Of a stretch of DNA of 64,000 bases, positions 1-8,588 are shown piece by piece. Origin of the DNA: Mycolicibacterium sp. lyk4-40-TYG-92 (GTDB lineage: Bacteria > Actinomycetota > Actinomycetes > Mycobacteriales > Mycobacteriaceae). The first letter of the stretch is position 1. Each line of letters starts with the position of its first letter. A model generated the notes under the pieces. It was not told the DNA's origin and searched no databases. It was given only the letters and a program-made list of their open reading frames with translations. The stretch covers positions 372,001 through 436,000 of the forward strand of contig NZ_JARVRX010000010.1 of NCBI RefSeq assembly GCF_030209435.1. The letters are read 5' to 3'. The position numbers and the translations under genes were made by a program.

Positions 1-1169
1 GTGATCCCGGTTCCAATCCGCTTGTCCTGCAGTTAGGTGCGGACATCCTGCGATTCCGCGCAGTGATCACCGCGGCCGAGCAGGTCGGCAAGGTCGAGGT
101 CCGGGGGTGGGACATCGCGCAGAAGAAGAAGATCGTCAGCACCGCCGATGCAGGTACCAAGAACGTCAAGTTGGACTCGGCGGACCCGGCGGCCATGGCC
201 AAGCCCTTCGGCAGCCCGAAATACGTTGCCTCCGATATCGCGTATCGAAAACAATCTGAGGCCGATACTGCTGTCAAAGCACTCGTCGAAGAAATCGGCA
301 GCTCGTTTGCCGAAATCGACGCTGTGGCAAGGGGGAATCCAAAGCTCCGCCCCGACGTCGCGATCAGCATCGAGCACGCCGGTAAACCATTCGACGGCAA
401 GTACACATTGACAACCGTGCGGCATCGTTACGAGCCGACCACCGGATACACCACCGCATTCGCCGTCACCGGCCGCCAGGAGCGCAGTCTGTACGGTCTG
501 ACTTCCGGCGCGGCGGGCCGGAATCGGACGGCGGGAGGGGTTGTCATCGCGCAGGTCAGTGACGTCAACGACCCCGAACATCAGGGCCGGGTGAAGCTGA
601 CTTTTCCTTGGCTGTCCGACGACTACGTCAGTGATTGGGCCCGCACCGTCCAGACGGGCGCGGGCAAAGATCGTGGGGCGATGGTGGTGCCCGAAGTAGG
701 CGACGAGGTTCTGGTGGCATTCGAGCAACAGGACCCTGCGCGCCCCTACGTGATCGGCGGGTTGTTCAACGGGGTTGACAAACCCAAAAGCGGCGGCATC
801 GCCGTCGTCGATTCGGGCTCGGGCGCCATCAACCGCCGATCGTTCATCTCCCGCAACGGGCACCGTATCGACGTCCTTGATGACAGTGGGAAGACCGAGG
901 GCATCGACGTGCAGACCGGCGATGGCAAGTTGCGGGTCACGTTGGACGCGGTCGGTACGAAGATCACAGTGCACAGCGATGGCACGGTACAGATCGATGG
1001 AAAGAACGGCATCGTCATCGAATCCTCGTCCGGAGATCTGGAGATGAAGGGGCGCCAGATCAAGATGACTGCACAACAAGGAGTTTCGGTGCAAGGGGGA
1101 GCCGGCCAGTTGGAGCTGAAGACTGCCGGGCCGGTGACAGTGCAGGGCACGACTGTCCAGATCAACTGA
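1..1169 (+). CDS. Contractile injection system spike/baseplate protein, VgrG/gpD-gpV type (5' end outside window)
   Basis: The reading frame is open from base 3, so the true start lies upstream; 388 residues are visible. The first part (NPLVLQLGADILRFRAVITA onward) resembles the gpD/VgrG late-control fold. Roughly residues 180-260 form a gp5/VgrG OB-fold block, with GRVKLTFPWLSDDYVSDWAR and VPEVGDEVLVAFEQQDPARP as its marks. The tail (from about 265) is rich in short beta repeats such as GDLEMKGRQIKM and GPVTVQGTTVQIN, as in a spike needle. In contractile injection systems this protein forms the central spike under the tube. The gp25, J and tail-I genes follow on the same strand. A T6SS VgrG is the alternative, but the baseplate J/tail I neighbours favour a phage-tail-like particle. 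Confidence 0.85.
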   Translation, partial: DPGSNPLVLQLGADILRFRAVITAAEQVGKVEVRGWDIAQKKKIVSTADAGTKNVKLDSADPAAMAKPFGSPKYVASDIAYRKQSEADTAVKALVEEIGSSFAEIDAVARGNPKLRPDVAISIEHAGKPFDGKYTLTTVRHRYEPTTGYTTAFAVTGRQERSLYGLTSGAAGRNRTAGGVVIAQVSDVNDPEHQGRVKLTFPWLSDDYVSDWARTVQTGAGKDRGAMVVPEVGDEVLVAFEQQDPARPYVIGGLFNGVDKPKSGGIAVVDSGSGAINRRSFISRNGHRIDVLDDSGKTEGIDVQTGDGKLRVTLDAVGTKITVHSDGTVQIDGKNGIVIESSSGDLEMKGRQIKMTAQQGVSVQGGAGQLELKTAGPVTVQGTTVQIN

Positions 1170-1220
1170 AGGGTGCCGAGATGATGCCACCAGCGCGAGT
1201 CGGGAAGAGGGATTGACGAC

Positions 1221-1667
1221 ATGTCTGCGGATTTCATCGGCGCGGGGTGGAACTTTCCGTTGAGCGTCGACGCGACCAGCCGGGTGGCGCTGGCGACGCA
1301 GGCGCGAGACATCGAGCAGGCCATCGAGATCATCCTGCGTACGTCACCGGGGGAGCGGCCGATGCGTCCTGAATTCGGCTGCCGTGTACAGGATCACCTG
1401 TTCTCCCCGACGAATGCGGTAACGGCCGCGGCAATCGCGAGTGATGTGCGTGCCGCTCTGGTCCGGTGGGAGCCCCGTATCGATGTCGAGGACGTCCGTG
1501 TCGGATTCGATCAGGCCGAGTTGGGCACGTTCTACATCGACGTGGTCTACGTGATCCGTGGCGACAACGATGAACGCAACCTGGTCTTCCCGTTCTACGT
1601 CATTCCAGACGAGCCCAAACGTGTTGCCGACAAAGAAGTTGCGGAACTGCATTCGGGAGGGCTGTGA
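1221..1667 (+). CDS. gp25/GPW-family baseplate wedge protein
   Basis: A 148-aa protein of the gp25 (lysozyme-like baseplate) family. Visible marks are the N-terminal GAGWNFPLSVD, the DIEQAIEIILRTSPGERPMRPEFGC core (residues about 33-57, with the E-R/RP motif of the family) and the later FYIDVVYVIRGDNDERNLVFPFYV strand pair. In phage T4, T6SS and extracellular injection systems gp25 links the sheath to the baseplate wedge. It starts 51 bp after the spike gene and ends just before baseplate J, whose ATG lies one base past its stop codon, which implies an operon. No PAAR tip gene is found between the spike and gp25. Confidence 0.88.
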   Translation: MSADFIGAGWNFPLSVDATSRVALATQARDIEQAIEIILRTSPGERPMRPEFGCRVQDHLFSPTNAVTAAAIASDVRAALVRWEPRIDVEDVRVGFDQAELGTFYIDVVYVIRGDNDERNLVFPFYVIPDEPKRVADKEVAELHSGGL

Positions 1668-1668
1668 C

Positions 1669-3630
1669 ATGCTGCAGGCGCCGAATCTGGACGACAGGAC
1701 GTTCCAGGAACTGGTGGACGACGCGCGCAGGCTGGTACGACTGCGCTGCCCCGAGTGGTCGGATCACAACATCTCCGACCCCGGGATCACACTGATCGAA
1801 ACCTTCGCGATGATGGTCGACCAGTTGATCTATCGATTGAACCGCGTTCCCGATCGTCACTACATCAAATTCCTGGACCTCCTCGGCCTGCAGTTGCGGC
1901 CGCCGGGTGCCGCTCAGGCTGAAGTGACGTTCTGGCTGGCGGCCCCGCAGCCCCAGGTGGTGACGGTCCGAGCGGAGACGGAGGTGAGCACCGACCGCAC
2001 TGATGTCGAAGAGCCCATTGTGTTTTCGACAACCGAACAATTGGATATCGTGCCCTGTTCCCTGGATCAGGGGCGAGTGGCGACGGTCGCGCAGGGCGCC
2101 GAGGCTATTGAGCGCCGCAATGACGGGTCGGGCCCTGCGTTCACCAGTTTTTCCGCCACGCCCAACCCGGGCGACGCCCTGTTGATCGGGCTGAGTGACG
2201 CGGTGCCGTCTTGTGCGGTACTGCTGCGATTCGACTGCAGAGTCTCGGGCGTGGGTGTCGATCCGAACAATCCGCCGTATGTGTGGGAGGCCTGGACCGG
2301 GGGATCGACGTGGGAGCCCTGCGAAGTCGACCGTGACGAAACCCGCGCGTTCAACCGCCCCGGCGATGTGATTCTGCACGTGCCACGAGGCCATAGCCAC
2401 GGCACGCCGGCCGGGATCAGCGGCCTGCCCAAGGGGTGGCTCCGATGCCGACTACTGGAGAAGTCACCACTCCGGCCGTCGTATCGGGAATCGCCACTGA
2501 TCAGCTCTATCAGCGCATGCACAGTCGGTGGGACGGCCCGGATCATCCACGCGCGTGTCGTTCGTGACGAGGTCTTGGGCAATTCTGACGGCACCCCGGG
2601 ACAGCGTCTGGCCCTGCAGGAGCAGCCGGCGCTGCCGTGGACCGGCACCGCGCTTACGGTCACCGACAGTAACGGAACCACCGAGTGGCACCAGGTCGAC
2701 AATTTCGCCGGAGCGGACGAATCCACCCCGTGCTTCACCATCAGCCAGGTCGGCGGCGAGGTGCAGTTTGGTCCCGCGGTCCGTGAAGGTGATGGCACGG
2801 TAAAGCAGTACGGTGCCATTCCGCCGAAATCTGCGATTCTTCAGATGGCGGCGTACCGGACCGGCGGCGGCCGGAAGGGCAATGTCAGTATTGGCCAGAT
2901 TCGGGTACTCAAGACGAGCGTGCCGTACGTGTCGCGGGTGCAGAACCGACGGGCTGCGGTGGGTGGCGCCGATGCCGAGACCATCGATGAGGTGAAGGCC
3001 CGCGGCCCGCTGTTGTTGCAGACGCGGGGGAAGGCCGTGACGGCGAAGGATTTTGAGCAACTCACTCTGCAAGTGGCTCCTGAGATCGGCCGTGCCGAGT
3101 GCCTCACCGCCACGCACGAAGGTCAGGCCGGCGTCGTACGGGTCCTGGTGGTTCCGAATGTCGCCAGTGACACCTTCGGGCAGGTACGCCGTGACGACCT
3201 GAACCCGCTGCCCGATACCGTGCGGCGGGTTGCCGAATATCTCGATCAACGGCGCGTCGTCGGCACTCGGCTCGTGATCGAGCCCCCGGTCTACCGTGGG
3301 CTCAAAATCGCAGTTCGGCTGAGTGCGCTGCCTGGATTCAATCGGGAACATCTGCGTGACAATGTGATTCGAGCGTTGAACCTACTGTTCCATCCTCTCA
3401 AAGGGGGGCCGGATAGACAGGGCTGGCCGTTGGGCCGGGCCGTCCAGCCCCATGAGGTGTCAGCTGCGTTGGCTTGGGTCGGTGGGGTCGATCTGAGCCA
3501 GGAAGTCGATCTCAAACTATTCGAGGCCGACGATGCCTCGGGAGTCACCGCTGATGAGCCTGTGCCGCGGCTCATGCTTCCGCGAAACGGCCTGGTATTC
3601 GCGCTGAAACCATCGTTACGCATCTTATGA
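1669..3630 (+). CDS. Baseplate J-like protein (putative baseplate assembly protein)
   Basis: A 653-aa protein starting at ATG 1669, with a GGGAGG ribosome site just upstream; an in-frame upstream ATG at 1558 lies inside gp25 and is less likely. The N-terminus (PEWSDHNISDPGITLIETFA) is the diagnostic opening of the large 'putative baseplate assembly protein' family. The C-terminal half (GGADAETIDEVKARGPLLLQ, then KAVTAKDFEQLTLQVAPEIG) is the baseplate J core. This protein builds the wedge arms of the injection-machine baseplate. The stop codon overlaps the next start (ATGA at 3627), so the tail-I protein is translationally coupled. Confidence 0.9.
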   Translation: MLQAPNLDDRTFQELVDDARRLVRLRCPEWSDHNISDPGITLIETFAMMVDQLIYRLNRVPDRHYIKFLDLLGLQLRPPGAAQAEVTFWLAAPQPQVVTVRAETEVSTDRTDVEEPIVFSTTEQLDIVPCSLDQGRVATVAQGAEAIERRNDGSGPAFTSFSATPNPGDALLIGLSDAVPSCAVLLRFDCRVSGVGVDPNNPPYVWEAWTGGSTWEPCEVDRDETRAFNRPGDVILHVPRGHSHGTPAGISGLPKGWLRCRLLEKSPLRPSYRESPLISSISACTVGGTARIIHARVVRDEVLGNSDGTPGQRLALQEQPALPWTGTALTVTDSNGTTEWHQVDNFAGADESTPCFTISQVGGEVQFGPAVREGDGTVKQYGAIPPKSAILQMAAYRTGGGRKGNVSIGQIRVLKTSVPYVSRVQNRRAAVGGADAETIDEVKARGPLLLQTRGKAVTAKDFEQLTLQVAPEIGRAECLTATHEGQAGVVRVLVVPNVASDTFGQVRRDDLNPLPDTVRRVAEYLDQRRVVGTRLVIEPPVYRGLKIAVRLSALPGFNREHLRDNVIRALNLLFHPLKGGPDRQGWPLGRAVQPHEVSAALAWVGGVDLSQEVDLKLFEADDASGVTADEPVPRLMLPRNGLVFALKPSLRIL

Positions 3631-4175
3631 GCGGCGAGTTACCGGCGATGGCCACACCGCACCCGCTCGGCGGCACGTTGCCGTCGGTGTATCTGGGCGA
3701 TTTTTTCGCCCAACAGCTGTGCGCCTCCTTCGATGATGTACTGGCGCCAATCTTCGCGATTCTGGATTGTTTTCCGGCGTATCTGGATGCGCGCACCGCG
3801 CCAGAAGACATGCTTGACTGGCTCGGCGGCTGGATAGGTTTGACGTTGAGCGATGAAGGCGGTCCGGCACGCAAACGAGCGTGCATCGAAATGGGTGCTG
3901 CCGTGCTGGCGGAGCGCGGTAATGCGCGCAGTATCCGCGATGTAGTCAGAGCGGCGTTCGAGGTCGATGTCGAGATCGTGGAATCGGGCGCGACGACATG
4001 GTCGGTGACCCCCGACTCTGAGGCGGGTGGGGAGCCGGTGCCCGATCTGCTGGTATTGGTCGTCGCAGACGATCCCGGTGCCATTGATCGTCGTCGTCTC
4101 GACGAATTGGTCGGCTCCACCAAACCCGCGCATGTGCCACATCGGATCGAAGTCGTCGCCGCGCGGCGCGGCTGA
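3627..4175 (+). CDS. Phage tail protein I-like baseplate component
   Basis: A 182-aa protein overlapping the J gene by ATGA. Features of the P2 gpI-like tail family are visible: GGTLPSVYLGDFFAQQLCAS, FPAYLDARTAPEDMLDWLGG and RKRACIEMGAAVLAERGNAR (residues about 9-100). A small C-terminal beta domain ends in KPAHVPHRIEVVAA. In tail-like particles this protein sits at the baseplate edge, often as the fibre adaptor. It is the last gene of the plus-strand module: only 19 bp separate it from the 3' end of the convergent regulator, so no fibre or ATPase gene follows here. The remaining parts (sheath, tube, ATPase, cap) must be upstream of the window if they exist. Confidence 0.83.
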   Translation: MSGELPAMATPHPLGGTLPSVYLGDFFAQQLCASFDDVLAPIFAILDCFPAYLDARTAPEDMLDWLGGWIGLTLSDEGGPARKRACIEMGAAVLAERGNARSIRDVVRAAFEVDVEIVESGATTWSVTPDSEAGGEPVPDLLVLVVADDPGAIDRRRLDELVGSTKPAHVPHRIEVVAARRG

Positions 4176-4194
4176 TATGAGGAGCCGGCAGCGG

Positions 4195-7113
4195 TCAAGC
4201 CCCCAGATCAGCCTGAATCAGGGCATGTTCACGGCGAACATGTTCTGCGCCAACATGATCGCCGGCAGCATCATGCAGATCGGCGATGAGCAGCCACGCG
4301 GACTCGTCCTCGGGGTCAAGGTCTACTGACCGCCGGGCGACTTTCATGGCAAGGTCGTTCTCGCCCAGCGTGTGGTAGTCGGCGGCGAGGGCTGCGGCGG
4401 CGGCCGCTGCACCACGACGGTACCGGCATCGCTCCGCGTCGACGTGATCGGCAGGCGGGAAATCTGTCAGCAGGTCACCCGCATAGAGGCCGAGGATCTT
4501 TTCCCGTGCCGCGATTCGGCCGCCGACGTCACCCTGCGCTGCTGTGACCGACGCCCTCGACAGCAGCTCGTCGAATGCCACGACGTCCACTGTGGCATTG
4601 TCGGGCAACGACATTCGGTACTTCTCGCGGGTGCGTTCGATGCTGATTCCGTACGGGTCCATTGCGTTCCGCACACTCGATATCGCCACTTGAAGACGGT
4701 GCGACGCAACTGAATGCGCGGTGCCCGGCCACAGCACGTCTTCCAGGAATTCGCACCGGTGATCGTGATTCGGTGCCAGGGACAACAACTGGAGGATGTT
4801 GCGCGCCTGCGGGCGCAGCGCGGCGAGATCCAGCAGCTGACCGTCGACATGGAGCTGGAAGCTTCCGAAACACTTGATGGCGACGGATGGCGTGGTGCCG
4901 GGGTCGACAACCGCGTGCTGGGGCGTCGACAGGGTCGCGTCGACACGGGGCGGCACGGCGGCGTTCGTCTTACGGGTCGTCATCATGACCGACAGCAGCC
5001 TATGGGCGTTACGTGCGTCTACTGCTGTGCTGTTCGCGATGACTCGACGCAAATCATCGCCCGTGCCCGCACCGCGCAAGGGCAGCAGTTCGCACCACAG
5101 CTGCAGAAGCGGTGCGTCCAGATCCTGGAATCGTATTGCTGCCGAGGAAAATTCATCGTCAGCAGCCGCGTACCCGCACCGTTTTCCACTGATCGCGACA
5201 GCGACCGTGAGTAGTGCCGCCCCCCACGCATCACCGACTTCCTCGCAGTGGCTGATGTTACCGCGGCAGCTCCTCGACCACCACGCCACGTTCTCCGGCG
5301 AGATGGATGCGGCTCGGTGAAATCCGTTGGCCAACCGGGCGATCCATGGGAGTCCCTGCTGTTCGGCCTTTGCGGCGACGTCACTGAATGCTGACTCCGT
5401 GTATTCGGACTCGCCGGAGAGCACACTGATTACCGTGAGCGTCAGCTCGGCACCGATCGCGGCCAACGAATCACCGGTAGCTGTGTCGCAGATCGCTGCC
5501 AGAGCCGTTCGGGAACGGTCGATTTCGCCGGCAAGAACTGCTGCGAGGGCATAGCACAGACGCGCTCGGCTCTGCTTGCTGCCTGTGGGTTCAACGATCG
5601 TCGTGAAATCCGGAGCGTGCTTGATGGCCGCCCGCAGCCACGCACTCCAGTGGGTTGGCGCCGGCGACCGATCGACTCTGCTCTGACCCCGATCGCCAGG
5701 AAGCCACATGGCGACGACGCGGTGCTCGTCACTACAGAGTTGGTGGAAATTGGGTTCCTCATACAGGCTTTGCGCGTGTTTGTATGCGTTGGCGGCGGAC
5801 TCGAGAGCACCTTCTCGCACGAGTCGCCGCGCGTTCGCCAACGCGAGCCATGGGTCGTGGTGCCAGGTGCTCGCGGGAAGGAGATGGTCGTCGTCCATGT
5901 GCGAGGCGTCGATGCCGCTACCGCCGTCGCTGCCGAACAACTCGCTGAGCGCTGCCCAGTCGCCCGCCTTCGCGTAGGCGCGGGCCGCCGCGCGCAGATC
6001 GCCGGACGCCTCGAGAATCTGGCCGCTGCGGTGGTACAGCGCGCGGGCCTCGTCGATGCCGAAGTCCTCCACGAGGGCGAGTTCGAGATGGGTCTGCAGG
6101 ATTTCGTGGTAGCGGTAGAACGAACCGCCGTCGTCGGTCGACGTGAACAGCTGGGAGTCCTCTAGTTGTTCCAGAATTCGGTGGCTTCCCTTGCTGTTCA
6201 GTAACTCATCGCACGTTGCACCCGAAAGTCGGCCCAGGGTACAGGTTTTCACCAGGAATACACGACGATCCTCGGCCAGCTCGGCGAGTACATTGCGCGT
6301 CAGGTAGGAACGCACCAGTTTCGACCGACCGGCAAGGTCGAGCACTGCCTGGTGCCGTTCGGCGACGGTGCGGCCAGCGGTCGACAGATGAAACAACTGG
6401 AGCCCGGCAGCCCAACCGCCGGTGCGCCGGGTCAATGCCGCAGCCGCTTCAGGCCGAAGTGGCTGGTTGTACACCGACGCGAACAGTTCCTCGACTTCCC
6501 AAGACCGGAAGCGCAGATCGTCGCTGCCGACCTCCTGTATCGATCCGGAAACCCGCATCCGGGGGATGTTGACGCCAGGCACCCGGCGTGAACCGAAAAC
6601 GAGGTGTAAACGCGGGGGGCGCAGCGACACGAGGCGTTCGAGCGCGCGTTCGGCTGGAGTATCGGCTATCTCGTGAAGATCATCAAGAATCAATGCGCCC
6701 GCCGGCCCGTTCCAGCGGTCCAGTCCGGTGAGGACGTCGGTCATCGACGTGGCGTCGGCCAATTCCGTGACCGGCGCCAGAGCGCGCCGCAGGTGGGCGA
6801 CGAGACGGTCCTCGGCAGCGTCATCGGCGGTGACCCGGTACCAGCCAACCGGGACCGGTATCTGTGCGGCGACTCGGGCGAGCAGTGTTGTCTTTCCCGA
6901 TCCTGCCGGGGCGACAACCACATTGAGGCCTCCCGGGGCAGCGGACATGAGGGGCCGCTCAAGCCGCTCACGCATCAGCCCCCGCGCCTCAGGTGCGCGC
7001 AGCTTCTCCTGAAGGACGGAGTCGAGCATCGTTTCGCGCGGTGCGTTCGTGCTAGCCGGCGGATCGTCATCGGCCCGGATTGTCTGTGCCCGATGTGGTC
7101 TCGGAACTCCCAT
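4195..7113 (-). CDS. Large STAND-ATPase transcriptional regulator with C-terminal winged helix and BTAD domain
   Basis: A 972-aa regulator. Residues 60-80 hold a Walker A loop (APAGSGKTT, 68-76) and residues 141-145 a Walker B (LILDD), followed by a helical MalT-like signal-sensing region. Residues about 743-837 look like an OmpR/SARP winged helix (IKCFGSFQLHVDGQLLDLAA) and 840-970 like a bacterial transcriptional activation (BTAD) domain ending in TPR-like helices. DNA binding is thus at the C-terminus, the reverse of most large SARPs. It converges on the baseplate genes, and its gene is followed upstream by 860 bp of noncoding DNA. Regulators with BTAD domains are often found beside actinobacterial injection-system loci, so control of that module is inferred. 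Met29 (7029) is an alternative start; neither start has a strong ribosome site. Confidence 0.87.
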   Translation of the reverse strand: MGVPRPHRAQTIRADDDPPASTNAPRETMLDSVLQEKLRAPEARGLMRERLERPLMSAAPGGLNVVVAPAGSGKTTLLARVAAQIPVPVGWYRVTADDAAEDRLVAHLRRALAPVTELADATSMTDVLTGLDRWNGPAGALILDDLHEIADTPAERALERLVSLRPPRLHLVFGSRRVPGVNIPRMRVSGSIQEVGSDDLRFRSWEVEELFASVYNQPLRPEAAAALTRRTGGWAAGLQLFHLSTAGRTVAERHQAVLDLAGRSKLVRSYLTRNVLAELAEDRRVFLVKTCTLGRLSGATCDELLNSKGSHRILEQLEDSQLFTSTDDGGSFYRYHEILQTHLELALVEDFGIDEARALYHRSGQILEASGDLRAAARAYAKAGDWAALSELFGSDGGSGIDASHMDDDHLLPASTWHHDPWLALANARRLVREGALESAANAYKHAQSLYEEPNFHQLCSDEHRVVAMWLPGDRGQSRVDRSPAPTHWSAWLRAAIKHAPDFTTIVEPTGSKQSRARLCYALAAVLAGEIDRSRTALAAICDTATGDSLAAIGAELTLTVISVLSGESEYTESAFSDVAAKAEQQGLPWIARLANGFHRAASISPENVAWWSRSCRGNISHCEEVGDAWGAALLTVAVAISGKRCGYAAADDEFSSAAIRFQDLDAPLLQLWCELLPLRGAGTGDDLRRVIANSTAVDARNAHRLLSVMMTTRKTNAAVPPRVDATLSTPQHAVVDPGTTPSVAIKCFGSFQLHVDGQLLDLAALRPQARNILQLLSLAPNHDHRCEFLEDVLWPGTAHSVASHRLQVAISSVRNAMDPYGISIERTREKYRMSLPDNATVDVVAFDELLSRASVTAAQGDVGGRIAAREKILGLYAGDLLTDFPPADHVDAERCRYRRGAAAAAAALAADYHTLGENDLAMKVARRSVDLDPEDESAWLLIADLHDAAGDHVGAEHVRREHALIQADLGA

Positions 7114-7973
7114 TCGTGGTCGCCGATCCGGTCCCTATGGCGAGCCGACCAACGCAGTGCGGTGATCGGCGGGCGTCAGTTCGGTAACTGCCGGGCGATC
7201 GAAATACCAGACAGGCACCCCGCGGAATCTGTTCAACGACACGTTGAATCCTCCATGTCCTGTCATGTGCGGCGATGCCGCAGTCAGCAAATTTCAGTCA
7301 GGTTGCTAATTGAAGCCCGATCGGCTTTGCTCACGCTGAGAATTCCGGCACATCCAGCAAACTTATTGCTGCGGTCTGTCCTCGCCTTGGCGCGCCACGA
7401 CTCAATGTCCTTGCGTCGGTGGTCGTGGTGCACCGTGGCGTCCTTTCGCGGGTCTCTACCGGGCCATGGCGAGACCATCGGCCTGCCCCAACGGGCAATT
7501 ATCGACTGTTCATTGGCTCATACGCATGGGGAGAAATTCCCCATCTTTGCCGGCTGCAGGTTGGGATGTACCGGTGATGTCAGCCACGTCTATCGTCGCC
7601 GGGCCTGGCGGCATTCGACAAGGGGCATGTGCCCAGCTGCGAATGCCGGGCATTCTCCTCGACGTGCCCGCTGCGTTGCCGCGGCGAAATATCTCGATAA
7701 GACGGACGACTCGCCCGCGCGCCGGGGCGCCTGCATCAGCGACGTGGCTGACATGTCGCCGTTTCGGACCCCGCCGAAAGTGGCAAAAGAGAGATTTCTA
7801 TGTGATTCATCCTGCAGTATTGACTGCATAACAATTAGGATTTTTGCTATTGGGAAACCAGCAAGCAATTGCACTGTGGGTGAAGTTGGTGAGATCGGGG
7901 CGCCGCGAGGGCTGGTTCGTCCATAATCAGGCTGACGCGGGTGAGCTCTGGGCGGTAACACGGAGGAAAGCGA
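7114..7973. other. 860-bp region without a convincing gene
   Basis: Between the regulator's start and the lipoprotein there are only low-complexity Arg/Ser/Cys-rich open frames with no family resemblance. Part of it (about 7240-7400 and 7790-7860) is visibly more AT-rich than its surroundings. It carries the palindrome at 7813-7828 and must hold the promoters of the minus-strand regulator and of the plus-strand lipoprotein. A small RNA or an unrecognised short gene cannot be excluded. Confidence 0.5.
7813..7828. promoter_or_regulatory. Palindrome, possible operator
   Basis: Perfect 6-bp inverted repeat TGCAGT-ATTG-ACTGCA inside an AT-rich patch, about 145 bp before the lipoprotein start and about 700 bp before the regulator start. 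The size suits a dimeric DNA-binding protein. No regulator can be assigned from sequence alone. Confidence 0.35.
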
Positions 7974-8567
7974 ATGGCGGCTCCGAGGCGTGTGGGCACT
8001 CTGTTTGCGGTGGTCGGTGCTGTCGTTACGGCCGCCGGTGTCGCCGCGTGCACCCAGCCGATGCCACCGCCACCGCCGAAGACGACATCCACGTCGAGCA
8101 CGACGACCACCACGACGACAACGACAACCACAACGACAACCACCACGAGCGCCACCAGCAGTACGTCTGCGAGTGTGTCCGGCTCCTCGGGGGCCAACGG
8201 CAGCAGCGCGCCCGGCGGATCCGGTGCAGCTTCGGCGCCCAAGGTGACTGTGGGTGACAGCGCGCTGCCCGCTACCGGTCCGGTGCAATGCACCGACGAG
8301 CCCAACGGCTTCCGCACCATAAAGGTGGGCCCGGATCCGGGCTATACCGCGCAGGTTGCGCCAGACGAGAATGTCACCGTCGTCAGGGTGGACCTCGGCG
8401 TTGTCGAGGGCGTGCCCCTGCAGGTCCAGAACGATGGCAGCACGGTGCCGGCCCAAGCGCGAAAATCCGGCAACACGTACAGCATCGTCGGCATGGCGCA
8501 GGGGATAGACCCGTCCACCAAGCAGGTGGTGAAGAAGGACTTCAAGTTCGAGGCGACGTGTCCATGA
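7974..8567 (+). CDS. LpqH (19-kDa antigen)-family lipoprotein with poly-threonine linker
   Basis: A 197-aa lipoprotein with a strong GGAGGAAAG ribosome site at 7962-7970. The signal peptide ends in a lipobox with Cys26 (AAGVAAC). Residues 31-75 form a Pro then Ser/Thr-rich stalk with 16 Thr in a row (43-58). The C-terminal domain (about 90-197) matches the mycobacterial 19-kDa antigen family: PKVTVGD near its start, then SGNTYSIVGMAQGIDPST and a terminal FEATCP, with one Cys pair. LpqH proteins sit on the outer side of the plasma membrane or are exposed in the envelope and are often mannosylated; the Thr tract would suit O-mannosylation. It precedes the GTPase pair by 21 bp, so it may head that transcription unit. 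Confidence 0.85.
   Translation: MAAPRRVGTLFAVVGAVVTAAGVAACTQPMPPPPPKTTSTSSTTTTTTTTTTTTTTTTSATSSTSASVSGSSGANGSSAPGGSGAASAPKVTVGDSALPATGPVQCTDEPNGFRTIKVGPDPGYTAQVAPDENVTVVRVDLGVVEGVPLQVQNDGSTVPAQARKSGNTYSIVGMAQGIDPSTKQVVKKDFKFEATCP
8100..8147 (+). repeat. Sixteen-codon ACN (threonine) tract
   Basis: Sixteen successive ACG/ACC/ACA codons within the lipoprotein stalk. The third bases are mixed, so this is not a pure trinucleotide repeat, but it is near-periodic and could change length by slippage or recombination. At the protein level it gives a mucin-like linker. Confidence 0.8.
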
Positions 8568-8588
8568 GCTGGGATCGACCAATCGTGG

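Noticed and set aside
33..1190. Minus-strand open frame of 385 codons opposite the spike gene
   Set aside because: It is a shadow of the high-GC coding strand; the plus-strand protein has clear family motifs over the same region.
1..4175. Intact prophage
   Set aside because: Only baseplate genes are visible, followed directly by a regulator and envelope genes; no capsid, terminase, lysis cassette or integrase in the window. The upstream part is not visible, so this remains open to revision.
6673..7926. Long plus-strand open frame (417 codons) over the regulator's start and the gap
   Set aside because: Most of it is antisense to the regulator gene, the composition is Arg/Ser/Cys-rich without domain signals, and there is no ribosome site.
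8095..8160. Short-period repeat that could be taken for a CRISPR or VNTR locus
   Set aside because: The repeat is a run of Thr codons in frame within a lipoprotein, with no spacer structure.
7590..8582. Minus-strand open frame of 330 codons
   Set aside because: Antisense to the lipoprotein and its leader; the repeated Arg/Gly segments come from the complement of the Thr tract.
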